Shown here one piece after another: positions 34,662-44,125 of a stretch of 64,000 bases of DNA; the first letter of the stretch is position 1; every line of letters begins with the position of its first letter. Below the pieces are notes generated by a model that was given only the letters and a program-made list of their open reading frames with translations, ran no database searches and was not told the DNA's origin. This DNA comes from Chloroflexota bacterium (lineage in GTDB: Bacteria > Chloroflexota > Anaerolineae > Promineifilales > Promineifilaceae), in NCBI GenBank assembly GCA_013112725.1, contig JABFFZ010000003.1, forward strand, positions 1 to 64,000, written 5' to 3'. The translations under genes were made by a program, and so were the position numbers.

Positions 34662-36725
34662 TCACACGGTTAGGGTTTTTGTGGCTATCGGCGGCAATGG
34701 CTCTGCTCCTATGGAGAGTTCGCCAGTTTCGGATGGGTACGATTGGCGGAGGGGCAGGACAACGTGAAAAGCGCTGCCGGGGCACTCGGTTTCGTTATAA
34801 CCGGCGCTTTCTACCCAGATACGGCCGTTGTGCGCTTCCACAATCCCCCGGGCAATAGCCAATCCAATCCCCGACCCCCCCCCCTTAAATGAGGTTTTGC
34901 CCGATGAATGTTGATTGACCTTGCCCGTCTGAAAAAATTTCTCAAACACCAGTTCCTGCACTTCCGGGGCAATACCAATGCCCGTATCCGAGACGATAAT
35001 TTCCACACCGATTACTTCCCCACTGCCATCGCCAGAAGCGCCATTGCTGGAAACTGTGTAGGCACGGCCATCCACCCGAATAAATCCCCCATCCGGTGTA
35101 TATTTCACCGCATTCACCAGCAAATGCGTAAATAACTTTTCCATCGCTTCTGCGTCCGCTTCCACGTCCGGCAGACCAGGCATATCAGCCACCGTAATCA
35201 CCAACTGGCGGCCGGCCCACTCCCGCTCCAGGCGGCGCACCACCTGCTGCACCAGAAAACGCATATTCAACGGCGACATGAACAAATCCAGCGAACGGCT
35301 GTCAATCTTGGCTACATCCAGAATGTTCTCCACCACCTCTTCCATGCGCTGCACGCCCCGGTAGATGCCTTCCGCCCACTTCAAATAGTCGCTATGCTGT
35401 TCGTTGCGTGCTTCTTCCAGGATCATCTGGCTGTTGAAATTCACAATCGTCAGCGGCGTGCGCAGTTCGTGAGAGGCGATGGTGATGAAGTCAGCTTTTG
35501 TTTTGTCCAGCCGTTCCAACCGGGCATAGGCCGCCAGCAAATCCTGGGTACGCTCGGCCACTTTTTGTTCCAACTCCTGATTAAACTGCTTCACTTCACC
35601 ATACAACCGCGCATTTTCCAAAGCAATAACCACTTGATCGGCCAGTAGTTGGTAAGCGGGAATCTCCTCTTCAGCAAAAGCGGCCGAACGATTACTTTGC
35701 AAATCCAGCACACCCCACATCTGGTCGCCAATTTTCAGGGGCAGCAACAGTTGCGATTGGGTACGTGGGGTCGCTTCTTCTGATTTGAAGCGGTTGTGTT
35801 GCAGCACGTTGTCCACGCGCAGGGCACGGCCGTGCTGCATCACCCAACCCGCCAACCCATTTGGCCCCACCTTCATAGGCGTGGTTTGGGCGTCCATGTT
35901 GGCGCCTGATTGGGCAACGGCCGTCAACCCCTCCCCGTTTTGATCTGGCAACAACAGCCCCACATAACAGACCTGGTACTGCTGCCGGATAAGCTCCGCC
36001 ACCTGGGGCATAAGGGTTTCTTGATCTAAAATGGAGGTGATGCGCTGGCCAACGGCAACGGCCGTGTGCAATTGCAGCGTCAACATTTGCAGCGCCTGCC
36101 GCTGGTCTCGCTCCACAATCCGTAAAATAACCGTATGCCGGTACGCCCGCACCCGAACCACATGCGCCAGCAAGCCCGTGGCCATAGCTGCCAGCGTCAC
36201 CACCACAAAATAGGGCCAATCCGCCGAAGGGGGAAAGGTGTAAATTGCCAACACCAGCGCCGCCAGCGTCAGCAGCGCAAACAGACCATACCAAAACGGC
36301 GAGATGAAGATGATGGCGATGGCAAACAAAAAAAGCGCCAGATTCGCCGCCTGGTTGGGATTCATGGTCAGTTGCGCCCGCAGCACAATGCTCGCCAACA
36401 CCAATGCCGCGCCAAACGCCGTCAGCGGCTCCGCCCACGTATCGGGCAGGCCACCCTGCCGCAGAACATAGACGATGGCAAACATCAAGACGGCGCTGCC
36501 CAAAGCGGCAGTAGCCATCAACCCTGCCTGGTTTTCGCGCAGCACCGTCAATTGCAGCCCGGCATAAGCCACAAAGAAAAAGCCGACCACGCCATACATA
36601 AATGGCAAATACCGCATCAGCGAATGATTGATCGCCGCCTGTACCTGGTCAGCAGGGATACCGTAGCTGTCCAGCGACAACAGATCACTCAGGTAATATC
36701 GTTTGCTGCCGGAAGATGATTTCAT
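34662..36725 (-). CDS. Membrane sensor histidine kinase with GAF domain
   Basis: A 687-residue kinase. Six hydrophobic segments (about residues 40-200) form the membrane sensor. A coiled stretch precedes a GAF domain (about 225-390, QVCYVGLLLPD ... VGPNGLAGWVMQHGRALRVD), then the phospho-acceptor helix SHELRTPLT near 425. The ATPase region follows, with LLVNAVKYTPDGG (N box), VSDTGIGIAPE (G1) and GSGIGLAIARGI (G2). The C-terminal 35 residues are an unassigned tail. It probably phosphorylates the adjacent receiver proteins. The stimulus is unknown. Confidence 0.93.
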   Translation of the reverse strand: MKSSSGSKRYYLSDLLSLDSYGIPADQVQAAINHSLMRYLPFMYGVVGFFFVAYAGLQLTVLRENQAGLMATAALGSAVLMFAIVYVLRQGGLPDTWAEPLTAFGAALVLASIVLRAQLTMNPNQAANLALFLFAIAIIFISPFWYGLFALLTLAALVLAIYTFPPSADWPYFVVVTLAAMATGLLAHVVRVRAYRHTVILRIVERDQRQALQMLTLQLHTAVAVGQRITSILDQETLMPQVAELIRQQYQVCYVGLLLPDQNGEGLTAVAQSGANMDAQTTPMKVGPNGLAGWVMQHGRALRVDNVLQHNRFKSEEATPRTQSQLLLPLKIGDQMWGVLDLQSNRSAAFAEEEIPAYQLLADQVVIALENARLYGEVKQFNQELEQKVAERTQDLLAAYARLERLDKTKADFITIASHELRTPLTIVNFNSQMILEEARNEQHSDYLKWAEGIYRGVQRMEEVVENILDVAKIDSRSLDLFMSPLNMRFLVQQVVRRLEREWAGRQLVITVADMPGLPDVEADAEAMEKLFTHLLVNAVKYTPDGGFIRVDGRAYTVSSNGASGDGSGEVIGVEIIVSDTGIGIAPEVQELVFEKFFQTGKVNQHSSGKTSFKGGGSGIGLAIARGIVEAHNGRIWVESAGYNETECPGSAFHVVLPLRQSYPSETGELSIGAEPLPPIATKTLTV

Positions 36726-36883
36726 ATGGTTTTCTCTACTGCCAATGGATTTGCGCCTATTTTATTACACCTGCCCCAAATTCTCAATCTTTGTACCTGG
36801 GATAGATACGGGGATACAATCCGCAGCTAAATGAAAATTCATAATTCATCCTTCATAATTCATAATTTCCAGAGGAGACAGCT

Positions 36884-38701
36884 ATGGCGCAGGTCACTAA
36901 ATTACGCAGTGAAATTCCAGTGCAATACACCTGGGATACGGATTCTATTTTTGCTTCCGTGGCGGATTGGGAGGCCGCCATGGTGGAAGTGGGGACACAG
37001 TTAGAGGAATTGGGGAAGTATCACGGCCGTCTCCACGAATCCCCGGCTACCCTGGCCAACTTTATGGCCGGGTTGGAACTGATGCAGCGCCACCTGAGCC
37101 ACATCTTCAACTACGCCGGCCTCAACTACAGTGTAGACACCAACAACCAGGAGTGGGCCGCCCGCCAGGATCAGGCGCGCGGGTTACTCAGCCGCGCCAC
37201 CGCCGCCGTTGCCTTTGCCGAGCCGGAACTGCTGCAAATTGGTTTTGACACCTTACGCCAATGGCTGGCAGCCGAAGAACGGCTGGCGGTATACGCCCAT
37301 TATCTGGATCGGCTGGAAAAGCGGCAGGCGCATGTGCGTTCCGCCGAGGTAGAGCAGCTATTGGGCCAGGTACAAGACCCGCTGGGCACGGCCAACAGCA
37401 CCCACAGCGTACTGGCGAACGCCGACCTGAAATTTATCCCTGCTACCGACAGCCGGGGCGAGAGCTACGACATCACCCAGGGCAGCATTGGCAGCCTGAC
37501 CACCCATCCTGACCGTGAAGTACGGCGTACAGCCTGGGAAAATTACGCCGACGCCCACCTCTCTTTCAAAAACACGATGGCCAATGCAATGGCCGGCGGC
37601 ATCAAACGAGATGTCTTTTTTGCCCGCGCCCGCCGCTATCAAAATTCGCTAGACGCCGCCTTGAGTAACACCTTTATTCCCCCGGCCGTCTTTCATAATC
37701 TCCTTGACACCTTCAAAGCCAACCTGCCCACGTGGCATCGTTATTGGGCCATTCGCCGCCGGGCCATGGGCGTGGAGACGCTACATCCTTACGACGTGAA
37801 AGCGCCGCTGTCTCGCCAATCGCCGGTGGTACCGTATGAAACGGCCGTCCACTGGATTGCCGCCGGGATGCAGCCGTTGGGCGACGAGTATGTTTCCGTG
37901 CTACGGCGCGGCTGTCTGGAAGAACGGTGGGTGGATGTGTACCCCAACCAGGGCAAACGGATGGGCGCTTTTTCGTCGGGGTCGCCGGGCACACGGCCGT
38001 TCATTATGATGAGCTACAGTGATGACTTGTTCGGCCTCAGCACCCTGGCCCACGAATTGGGCCATTCCCTGCACTCTTACTTCACCTGGCAAAATCAGCC
38101 GATCATGGCCTATGCCCGCTATGGCCTCTTTGTGGCCGAGGTAGCATCTAACTTCAATCAGGCCATGGTGCGCGCCCATTTGCTGGCAACCCAGCCTGAC
38201 CCGGAATTCCAGATCGCCGTCATCGAGGAAGCGATGGCCAACTTCCACCGCTACTTTTTCATCATGCCCACACTGGCCCGCTTTGAACTGGAAATCCACG
38301 AACGGGTAGAACGGGGCCAGGCATTGACGGCCAATGGCCTCATTGACCTGATGGCCGACCTGTTCGCCGAAGGTTTTGGCGAGGAAGTGGAGATGGATCG
38401 GGCGCGGGTAGGCATTACCTGGGCGGAATTCCACACGCACCTGTACAGCAATTTTTATGTGTACCAATACGCCACGGGCATTTCCGCTGCCCATGCGCTG
38501 GCAGATGGCATTCTGGCGGGTCAACCGGGCGCGGCCGAAAATTATCTGGCGTTTTTGAAAGCGGGCGGTTCAGTCTACCCGCTGGAAGCGCTGCAACTGG
38601 CAGGGGTGGATATGACAAAACCCACGGCCGTAGAAACCACATTCAGCACCCTGGCCGGTTACGTAGATCGGCTGGAACAGCTAATTTCAGCCAGAGGATA
38701 A
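36884..38701 (+). CDS. pepF: Oligoendopeptidase F
   Basis: A 605-residue M3 metallopeptidase with GAGGAGA before ATG 36884. [11 protein letters not shown] near residue 389 is the zinc site, and [19 protein letters not shown] supplies the third ligand glutamate. The N-terminal [26 protein letters not shown] and the C-terminal [18 protein letters not shown] are typical of PepF. It cleaves cytoplasmic oligopeptides. It is followed 12 bp later by a secreted metalloprotease gene with its own strong ribosome binding site. It is distinct from the M3 peptidase at 24617. Confidence 0.94.
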   Translation: MAQVTKLRSEIPVQYTWDTDSIFASVADWEAAMVEVGTQLEELGKYHGRLHESPATLANFMAGLELMQRHLSHIFNYAGLNYSVDTNNQEWAARQDQARGLLSRATAAVAFAEPELLQIGFDTLRQWLAAEERLAVYAHYLDRLEKRQAHVRSAEVEQLLGQVQDPLGTANSTHSVLANADLKFIPATDSRGESYDITQGSIGSLTTHPDREVRRTAWENYADAHLSFKNTMANAMAGGIKRDVFFARARRYQNSLDAALSNTFIPPAVFHNLLDTFKANLPTWHRYWAIRRRAMGVETLHPYDVKAPLSRQSPVVPYETAVHWIAAGMQPLGDEYVSVLRRGCLEERWVDVYPNQGKRMGAFSSGSPGTRPFIMMSYSDDLFGLSTLAHELGHSLHSYFTWQNQPIMAYARYGLFVAEVASNFNQAMVRAHLLATQPDPEFQIAVIEEAMANFHRYFFIMPTLARFELEIHERVERGQALTANGLIDLMADLFAEGFGEEVEMDRARVGITWAEFHTHLYSNFYVYQYATGISAAHALADGILAGQPGAAENYLAFLKAGGSVYPLEALQLAGVDMTKPTAVETTFSTLAGYVDRLEQLISARG

Positions 38702-38713
38702 GGAGTTAAAGGA

Positions 38714-41422
38714 ATGAAATTGCCCGATTTGTCTCAGAATGTTCTACTGCGGGTTGTGGGCATAAGCCTGTTACTGTTCGCGGTAATGATTCTCATTTCA
38801 CGGCAGGCAGCCGCCAGCGTCACCACCACCCCATCACCCGATGGCGTCTGGCAAGAGGTAGATGAAGCCACCATCAGCAATCGGGCGGAGCGCTTACTGC
38901 ATCCTGATCGCTACCGGGTCATGGCCCTCGACGGTGCCGCCTTGCAAGTAGTATTGGCACAGGCGCCCCTGGAATTTTCAGAAGCGGCACAAAGCCAGGA
39001 AGTTGTCCTATATTTACCATTGCCAGATGGAGGTTACGGCCGTTTCCGCATTGTGGAATCCCCCATCATGGCGGCCGAACTGGCAGCCAAATTCCCCTGG
39101 ATGAAAACCTATGCCGGTCGCGGCCTGGATGACACTACCACGACTGTTCGTTTCGGCTGGACGCAGTTTGGCTTTCACGCCACCATATGGTCAACTGACG
39201 GCGCCATTTACATTGACCCCTACAGCCGGGCCGATACTACCCATTACCTGGTTTATAACAAACGGGACTACACCCGGCCCAGCGGCCCCTTCGTCGAATA
39301 TCCGCCGCAGGGTGATAACAGCGAAGTAGAAGCACTGGTAGCTGACTTACAGGCCAGCGGTATCGTCCTCTCCTCTGGAGAGGAATTACGCACGTACCGG
39401 TTGGCGATGGCGGCTACCGGCGAATACACCATTTACCACGGTGGCACTGTGGGTGACGGTATGGCTGCCATAGTCGTGGCCATGAACCGCGTGAACGGCA
39501 TTTACGAACGTGACGTGGCCGTGCGCATGGTCTTGATCGCCAACAATGACCTCATCGTATACACCGATCCGAACACCGATCCCTATACCAATGACAGCGG
39601 TACGATAATGTTGGGGCAGAATCAGGCAAATCTGGATACGGTTATCGGCAACGATAATTATGATGTTGGGCACGTTTTCAGCACCGGCGGCGGCGGCGTC
39701 GCTTCTCTTGGTGTGCCCTGCCGCACCGGGGTGAAAGCACGCGGCGTGACCGGTCTGACCAATCCAATTGGCGATCCGTTTTATGTGGATTATGTGGCTC
39801 ATGAAATCGGGCACCAATATGGCGCCAACCACACCTTCAACGGCAATGCTGGAGCCTGCGCCGGTGGCAATCGTCACGGACCCGCTGCTTACGAGCCAGG
39901 CAGCGGCACCACCATCATGGCCTACGCCGGTATCTGCGGTAATCAAAACATCCAGGCCAACAGCGATGATGATTTTCACACCAAGAGCTTCGACGAAATT
40001 CGGGCTTACACCGTTGCCGGCGCGGGAAATACCTGCGCTGTGATCACCCAAACGGGCAATAGCGGCCCCACAGTTGACGCCGGTGGCGACTATATCATTC
40101 CGCTGAACACCCCCTTTATTCTGACCGGTTCAGCGACAGACGCGGATGGCGACCCCCTGACATATGATTGGGAACAGTTTGATCTGGGGCCGGCGGGTCA
40201 TCCAGATAACCCGGTAGGCAATGCCCCTATCTTCCGCTCGTTTGTGCCTGTTACCGTTCCCTATCGCATCTTTCCCCAGATTTCAGACATCGTGAACAAC
40301 ATACACACGATTGGCGAATTGCTGCCCAGTTATGCCCGTGTTATGAATTTCCGCCTGACTGTGCGTGACAATAACATAGCGCCCAGCGCCGGTGGGGTGA
40401 ACTATGATGCCATACAAGTAACGGCCGTTGAGGAGACAGGCCCATTTGCCGTTACATACCCGAACACGGCCGTTATCTGGCAAACGGGTGATTTTGAAAC
40501 CGTTACCTGGGACGTGGCAAACACCGACCAGCCACCCATCAATTGCACCCACGTAGACATCAATCTCTCCACAGATGGTGGTTACACCTACCCCTACACC
40601 ATTGAGGCCAACAGACCCAATGATGGCGCTGAAAGTATCATCGTCCCGTTCATCCCAACCACCCAGGCGCGGGTGCAGGTGATGTGTGCCGATAATATCT
40701 TTTTTGACATTTCCAATGCCAATTTCACGATTCTGAGTGTAGACCAGGCCGTCTTATTGGTAGACAAAACTGTGTCAGCCCCAGCCCCCGTGCTGCCAGG
40801 CGATCCACTGACCTATACCATTACCATCAGCAATGTGGGTAACATCGCCGCCACAACGGCCGTTACCGACGTTTTCCCCATCGGTATCAGCAATCCGGTT
40901 TGCAATGGCGTCCCCGGCGATCTGATTACAACGGTGAACATCAACCCAGACGACCAGATCTTGTTTGAATGTACGGCGATGGTTGACCCTGCGCTGGCTG
41001 TAGCCATTGAGAAATCGGTTGATCAGGCGGAGGTTGTCAGCGGCACGGCCGTGACTTATACCATCACCATTAGCAATCCCAACCCCATCACTTTAACAAA
41101 CGTCCTGGTTAGTGATCCCGGCATTGCTGGCTGCACTTTTACGCCCATTACCCTGGCCCCGGCTGCCAACTACACCTACCTATGTGCCAACAACATCATC
41201 ACCAACACCATCACCAACACGGCTACCGTCTCCGCTGAAATCCTGGTCATCAACACGGCCACTGCCGACGCACCTGAGGCGCTTAACTCGCCTGTTACCA
41301 GCGATCCCGTTCCTGTCACGGTCAATCTGGCGGCCAACGCCACGGCAACCGTAACGGTCATCACCATACCACCGGAACCGCAGTACATGCTTTATTTGCC
41401 CGTCATCTTGAAAGAAGAGTAG
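38714..41422 (+). CDS. Secreted reprolysin-like metalloprotease with DUF11 repeats
   Basis: A 902-residue exported protein with AAGGAG before ATG 38714 and an N-terminal hydrophobic export segment. Residues about 225-445 are a metzincin-type peptidase: zinc motif HEIGHQYGANH at about 363, and TIMAYAGICG as the Met-turn. A PKD-like region follows (PTVDAGGDYIIPLNTPF). Two DUF11-type repeats (about 675-850) end in a C-terminal YLPVILKEE. It should degrade extracellular protein. The shared YLPLV/YLPVI ending with the 28.7 kb nuclease suggests a common surface-retention or export signal. Confidence 0.88.
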   Translation: MKLPDLSQNVLLRVVGISLLLFAVMILISRQAAASVTTTPSPDGVWQEVDEATISNRAERLLHPDRYRVMALDGAALQVVLAQAPLEFSEAAQSQEVVLYLPLPDGGYGRFRIVESPIMAAELAAKFPWMKTYAGRGLDDTTTTVRFGWTQFGFHATIWSTDGAIYIDPYSRADTTHYLVYNKRDYTRPSGPFVEYPPQGDNSEVEALVADLQASGIVLSSGEELRTYRLAMAATGEYTIYHGGTVGDGMAAIVVAMNRVNGIYERDVAVRMVLIANNDLIVYTDPNTDPYTNDSGTIMLGQNQANLDTVIGNDNYDVGHVFSTGGGGVASLGVPCRTGVKARGVTGLTNPIGDPFYVDYVAHEIGHQYGANHTFNGNAGACAGGNRHGPAAYEPGSGTTIMAYAGICGNQNIQANSDDDFHTKSFDEIRAYTVAGAGNTCAVITQTGNSGPTVDAGGDYIIPLNTPFILTGSATDADGDPLTYDWEQFDLGPAGHPDNPVGNAPIFRSFVPVTVPYRIFPQISDIVNNIHTIGELLPSYARVMNFRLTVRDNNIAPSAGGVNYDAIQVTAVEETGPFAVTYPNTAVIWQTGDFETVTWDVANTDQPPINCTHVDINLSTDGGYTYPYTIEANRPNDGAESIIVPFIPTTQARVQVMCADNIFFDISNANFTILSVDQAVLLVDKTVSAPAPVLPGDPLTYTITISNVGNIAATTAVTDVFPIGISNPVCNGVPGDLITTVNINPDDQILFECTAMVDPALAVAIEKSVDQAEVVSGTAVTYTITISNPNPITLTNVLVSDPGIAGCTFTPITLAPAANYTYLCANNIITNTITNTATVSAEILVINTATADAPEALNSPVTSDPVPVTVNLAANATATVTVITIPPEPQYMLYLPVILKEE

Positions 41423-41442
41423 CCGTTTTCAGACCAGGCTTG

Positions 41443-41877
41443 ATGGAAATACGACCGTTTCATCCCAGCGACCAGCCCGCCGCCAAAGCCCTCATTTTGG
41501 CCGGGCTGGTTGAGCATTGGGGTTGGCTGGACCCAACGTTAAACTCTGATCTGGATGATATTGCCGCCAGTTATGCCGATGGCATATTCCTTGTGGTTTA
41601 TGAAGGGGAGCGGCTGGTGGGAACAGGGGCATTGCTGCCCGAAGGTGAAAATGGGGGGCGGATTGTGCGTATGTCGGTAGATAGGGGTGAGAGGAAGAAA
41701 GGATACGGCCGTGAACTGCTTCACGTCTTGTTACAAGCGGCCAAAGACACAGGGTACAACCAGGTGGTATTAGAAACCACCGCTACCTGGGTGGACGCCA
41801 TCCGTTTTTATGAAGCCAACGGCTTCCACCGCACCCATGAAACGGATGGGGACGTCCATTTCATACGGGCCATATAA
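41443..41877 (+). CDS. GNAT-family N-acetyltransferase
   Basis: About 144 residues from ATG 41443. The acetyl-CoA binding segment reads VRMSVDRGERKKGYGRELLHVLL (the R/QxxGxG/A equivalent is KKGYGR), with LVVYEGERLVGTGALL before it and YEANGFHRTHE near the end. The acceptor is unknown. It is convergent with a DUF4342 gene and separated from it by a perfect 36-bp palindrome. No operon partner is evident. Confidence 0.88.
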   Translation: MEIRPFHPSDQPAAKALILAGLVEHWGWLDPTLNSDLDDIAASYADGIFLVVYEGERLVGTGALLPEGENGGRIVRMSVDRGERKKGYGRELLHVLLQAAKDTGYNQVVLETTATWVDAIRFYEANGFHRTHETDGDVHFIRAI

Positions 41878-41881
41878 AACT

Positions 41882-41917
41882 CAGGCCTGATGGGTTTCCG
41901 GAAACCCATCAGGCCTG
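41882..41917. terminator. Perfect 36-bp palindrome, likely bidirectional terminator
   Basis: The arms CAGGCCTGATGGGTTTCC and GGAAACCCATCAGGCCTG are exact complements with no spacer. It lies in the gap between two convergent genes. T runs are weak, so the terminator call is by position and stem strength. Confidence 0.65.
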
Positions 41918-41945
41918 TTGTCTTGGCTGAAGTCTCTATTAGCTC

Positions 41946-42314
41946 TTAAGCAGCCGCGATTTCGGTGTCTTCGGGGGATTTTTCGGCGGGGACCTGCTCC
42001 ACGCGCACCACACGAATGGTGCAGTCCGTGACCATGGCGGCGATGAGGGCGACGACGGCCAGCCAACCCATGCCGATGAGACCTAATACGGCGATGCCGC
42101 CTACGCCCACGGGCAGGGGCACTTTGAAGTGGATGTTGTGCTTTTCGTTGATGATTTCCACGTGACGCACGGAAGATTCTTTGACCAGCTTCTTGACGGT
42201 GCCGACCAATTCTTCACCGGCTACCACAAACTCTTCCGTCCACGAATTTTTCTCTTCGCCGGTTTCTTCTTTCACTTCATCTTCATCAATCTTGATTCTT
42301 TCTTCGTTACTCAT
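41946..42314 (-). CDS. DUF4342 domain-containing protein
   Basis: A 122-residue protein. The acidic N-terminus is followed by WTEEFVVAGEELVGTVKKLVKESSVRHVEI and KHNIHFKVPLPVGVGG, then a hydrophobic segment (IAVLGLIGMGWLAVVALIAAMV) that may span the membrane, and an acidic tail. This order is characteristic of DUF4342, a family of unknown function sometimes fused to UBA-like domains. It stands alone, with a tandem-word hairpin before its start. Confidence 0.8.
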   Translation of the reverse strand: MSNEERIKIDEDEVKEETGEEKNSWTEEFVVAGEELVGTVKKLVKESSVRHVEIINEKHNIHFKVPLPVGVGGIAVLGLIGMGWLAVVALIAAMVTDCTIRVVRVEQVPAEKSPEDTEIAAA

Positions 42315-42333
42315 AGTTACATGCTCCTATTCT

Positions 42334-42489
42334 GATATTGGAGATTAGAGATGGAATATGGTCACAATCTCCAATCTCAAATCTCTAGTCTCCCTAGATT
42401 ATGCCCCCTAATACGGGCTTACGGGCGTGCGGTTGCAAACTACATCGAGAGATTAAGAGATTGGGAAGTCCAATCTCCCAATCTCCTAA
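42334..42489. repeat. Two adjacent GAGATTG-type tandem-word hairpins (H9, H10)
   Basis: The first pairs GATATTGGAGATTAGAGA with CAATCTCCAATCTCAAATCT at 42334-42395. The second pairs GAGAGATTAAGAGATTGGGA with CAATCTCCCAATCTCCTAAT at 42447-42489. They use the same word as H3, H17 and the insertion at 57.6 kb. Confidence 0.7.
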
Positions 42490-43262
42490 TCCCCCCATTC
42501 CACCAACACATTATCAAACGCGCCGGTAATGCCCTGATTTTGCAGGCCTACCGTGCCCCGCTGCACAGTGGTGCTGGCGGTCAGCCGGGAGTCTGGGTAG
42601 CCGATGATTTCGCAGGTGAGAGCAGAACCGACGGCCGTTACCCGCAACCGGTACGCTTCCCCGGTGACAAAATGGAACGAGGTAGACACCAACTGGCCTT
42701 CCGGTGTTACCAGTTCCAACTGGCGCTGCCCGTTGGCGCGCGTCCGCAGGCGGCACTGCCCGCCAACCCCATTCTCCTGGTAGCGAAACAGCAGCCCGGC
42801 GCTGGACGGGGCCACCGTGCCGGTAGCCGTCACATCGGCTTCAAGGTGGTAATCGGCCCATTGGTAGCCACGGCCGTACACCGCCTCTGACCGCGCATCA
42901 GCCCGTGTGTTGGTGCCGTAATAGATACCGTTTTGCACGTCCCAGCCGTCGCTGAAGGTATGCCAGTCTGGCAGGGCACGGCCGTCAAACGACTGCCGGT
43001 AGAGAAAATCATTTGGAACCGGGGGCGGTGGGGCAATCTGGTTGACGCGGTAAGAGGCGATCATGTGCGGTACGGCCGTGCTGCCCGGCGGCGACAAAGG
43101 CCAGACATGCCCCAGAGCAATGCCCGCGGCAAAAAAGGTGAAGTTCACAGCCGCACACAAAAAGACCAGCGTCGCCGCGCCCAACAACAACAACATCAAC
43201 CGGCGTCGCTTATAACGAGCGTATTTCAGATCGTAGATTTCTGATTCCGGGGATTTTTCCAT
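42486..43262 (-). CDS. Membrane-anchored protein with LamG/concanavalin-like domain
   Basis: A 258-residue protein with a cytoplasmic basic start, one membrane span (about 21-50, LMLLLLGAATLVFLCAAVNF), and an external domain from about 85. The SFDGRALPDWHTFSDGWDVQNGIYYG segment, ADYHLEADVTA, LLFRYQENG and the final GAFDNVLVEW are typical of the jelly-roll DUF1080/LamG-like superfamily. It may bind glycans at the cell surface. There is no catalytic evidence. It stands alone on the minus strand. Confidence 0.65.
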   Translation of the reverse strand: MEKSPESEIYDLKYARYKRRRLMLLLLGAATLVFLCAAVNFTFFAAGIALGHVWPLSPPGSTAVPHMIASYRVNQIAPPPPVPNDFLYRQSFDGRALPDWHTFSDGWDVQNGIYYGTNTRADARSEAVYGRGYQWADYHLEADVTATGTVAPSSAGLLFRYQENGVGGQCRLRTRANGQRQLELVTPEGQLVSTSFHFVTGEAYRLRVTAVGSALTCEIIGYPDSRLTASTTVQRGTVGLQNQGITGAFDNVLVEWGD

Positions 43263-43487
43263 CTCGACGTTCTCCTATTATTCAACGCAAAGGTGCAAAG
43301 GGCGAAAAGAGCCTTTTCTTTTCATCAGGAAAACGTCAGGCAGTTCCCAAAAGTTCCATGAGCAGGCACAGCGTACCTCATCTCATACAGGAGCAAAATA
43401 CGCTGCGGCGAATGGCAGAGAGAAAAATCTGCGCAATCTGCGCAATCTTTGATTGTTTTGCTTGCGGCTCTGCCTTATCAAAAGGCA

Positions 43488-43525
43488 CAAAAAAGCCGCT
43501 GCTCACCAGATTGATGAGCAACGGC
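43488..43525 (-). terminator. Rho-independent terminator of the mevalonate cluster
   Basis: Read on the minus strand, GCCGTTGCTCA (43514-43524) pairs with TGAGCAGCGGC across a short loop, followed by a T run (the A run at 43488-43493). It lies about 30 bp after the DUF35 gene. The rest of 43263-43554 holds no supportable gene. Confidence 0.75.
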
Positions 43526-43554
43526 GCGGCAACTGATATTTTTATTGTGTGCGA

Positions 43555-43965
43555 CTATTTCACGGCCATCTCAAACTGCACGGGGCGGAATTTGTAGCCG
43601 TAGACAATCATGCCTTCGTCGCCATCGGTACGAAGTTTGCGTGTGACCATTTCCACGGGCATCCCAATATACATTTCATCTTCATCCATATCGGTCAACT
43701 GCGCCGTGACAATCGGGCCCTCTTCCAGCTTCACCAGCGCCACGCTGTACGGCGCTTGCTGCTCAAAACCGGCCGGGGCATCATAAATTGTCGTGTATGA
43801 ATAAACTTCACCCAGGCCGGTAAACGTATACAGCTCCTTCGCCGGGGCCGCACATTCCAAACAAACATCACGCGGCGGGAATAACTTAACGCCGCAATTG
43901 TCGCAGGTCTCCCCTACTAATTTGTACCGCTGTTCCTGTAAACGCCAATGACGTGACACTTCCAT
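43555..43965 (-). CDS. DUF35 Zn-ribbon/OB-fold protein of the HMG-CoA synthase complex
   Basis: A 136-residue protein. The N-terminal zinc ribbon has C-x2-C pairs in GETCDNCGVKLFPPRDVCLECAAP, followed by an OB-fold (GEVYSYTTIYDAPAGFEQQAPY, PIVTAQLTDMDEDEMYIGMPVE). In archaea a DUF35 protein bridges acetoacetyl-CoA thiolase and HMG-CoA synthase and channels acetoacetyl-CoA between them. The gene follows HMG-CoA reductase, HMG-CoA synthase and thiolase on the same strand. A 20-bp motif shared with the region upstream of the reductase lies about 115 bp before its start. Confidence 0.87.
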   Translation of the reverse strand: MEVSRHWRLQEQRYKLVGETCDNCGVKLFPPRDVCLECAAPAKELYTFTGLGEVYSYTTIYDAPAGFEQQAPYSVALVKLEEGPIVTAQLTDMDEDEMYIGMPVEMVTRKLRTDGDEGMIVYGYKFRPVQFEMAVK

Positions 43966-44079
43966 TTTTTTATCCTCCGGTTTTTTATCTCCGGTTCTAG
44001 TGGGTTATTAAAACCAAAATTTCCTATTTGTAATTATCTACGGAAACCCTATCATCTACTGCCAGTGTCGCTCGTATCG

Positions 44080-44099
44080 CTGTCAAAAGCTGTCAGGAA
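44080..44099 (-). promoter_or_regulatory. Shared 20-bp motif, copy upstream of the DUF35 gene
   Basis: On the minus strand it reads TTCCTGACAGCTTTTGACAG, two TGACAG half-sites in direct repeat. An identical copy lies at 47877-47896 upstream of HMG-CoA reductase. Exact identity over 20 bp at two positions in one cluster suggests a regulator site. Confidence 0.5.
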
Positions 44100-44125
44100 T
44101 GGGAATATAACGATTCTTGGAATCG

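Noticed and set aside
24617..38701. Reading the two M3 peptidase genes as a recent duplication
   Set aside because: Apart from the HELGH region the two proteins are too different in sequence; they belong to different M3 subgroups.
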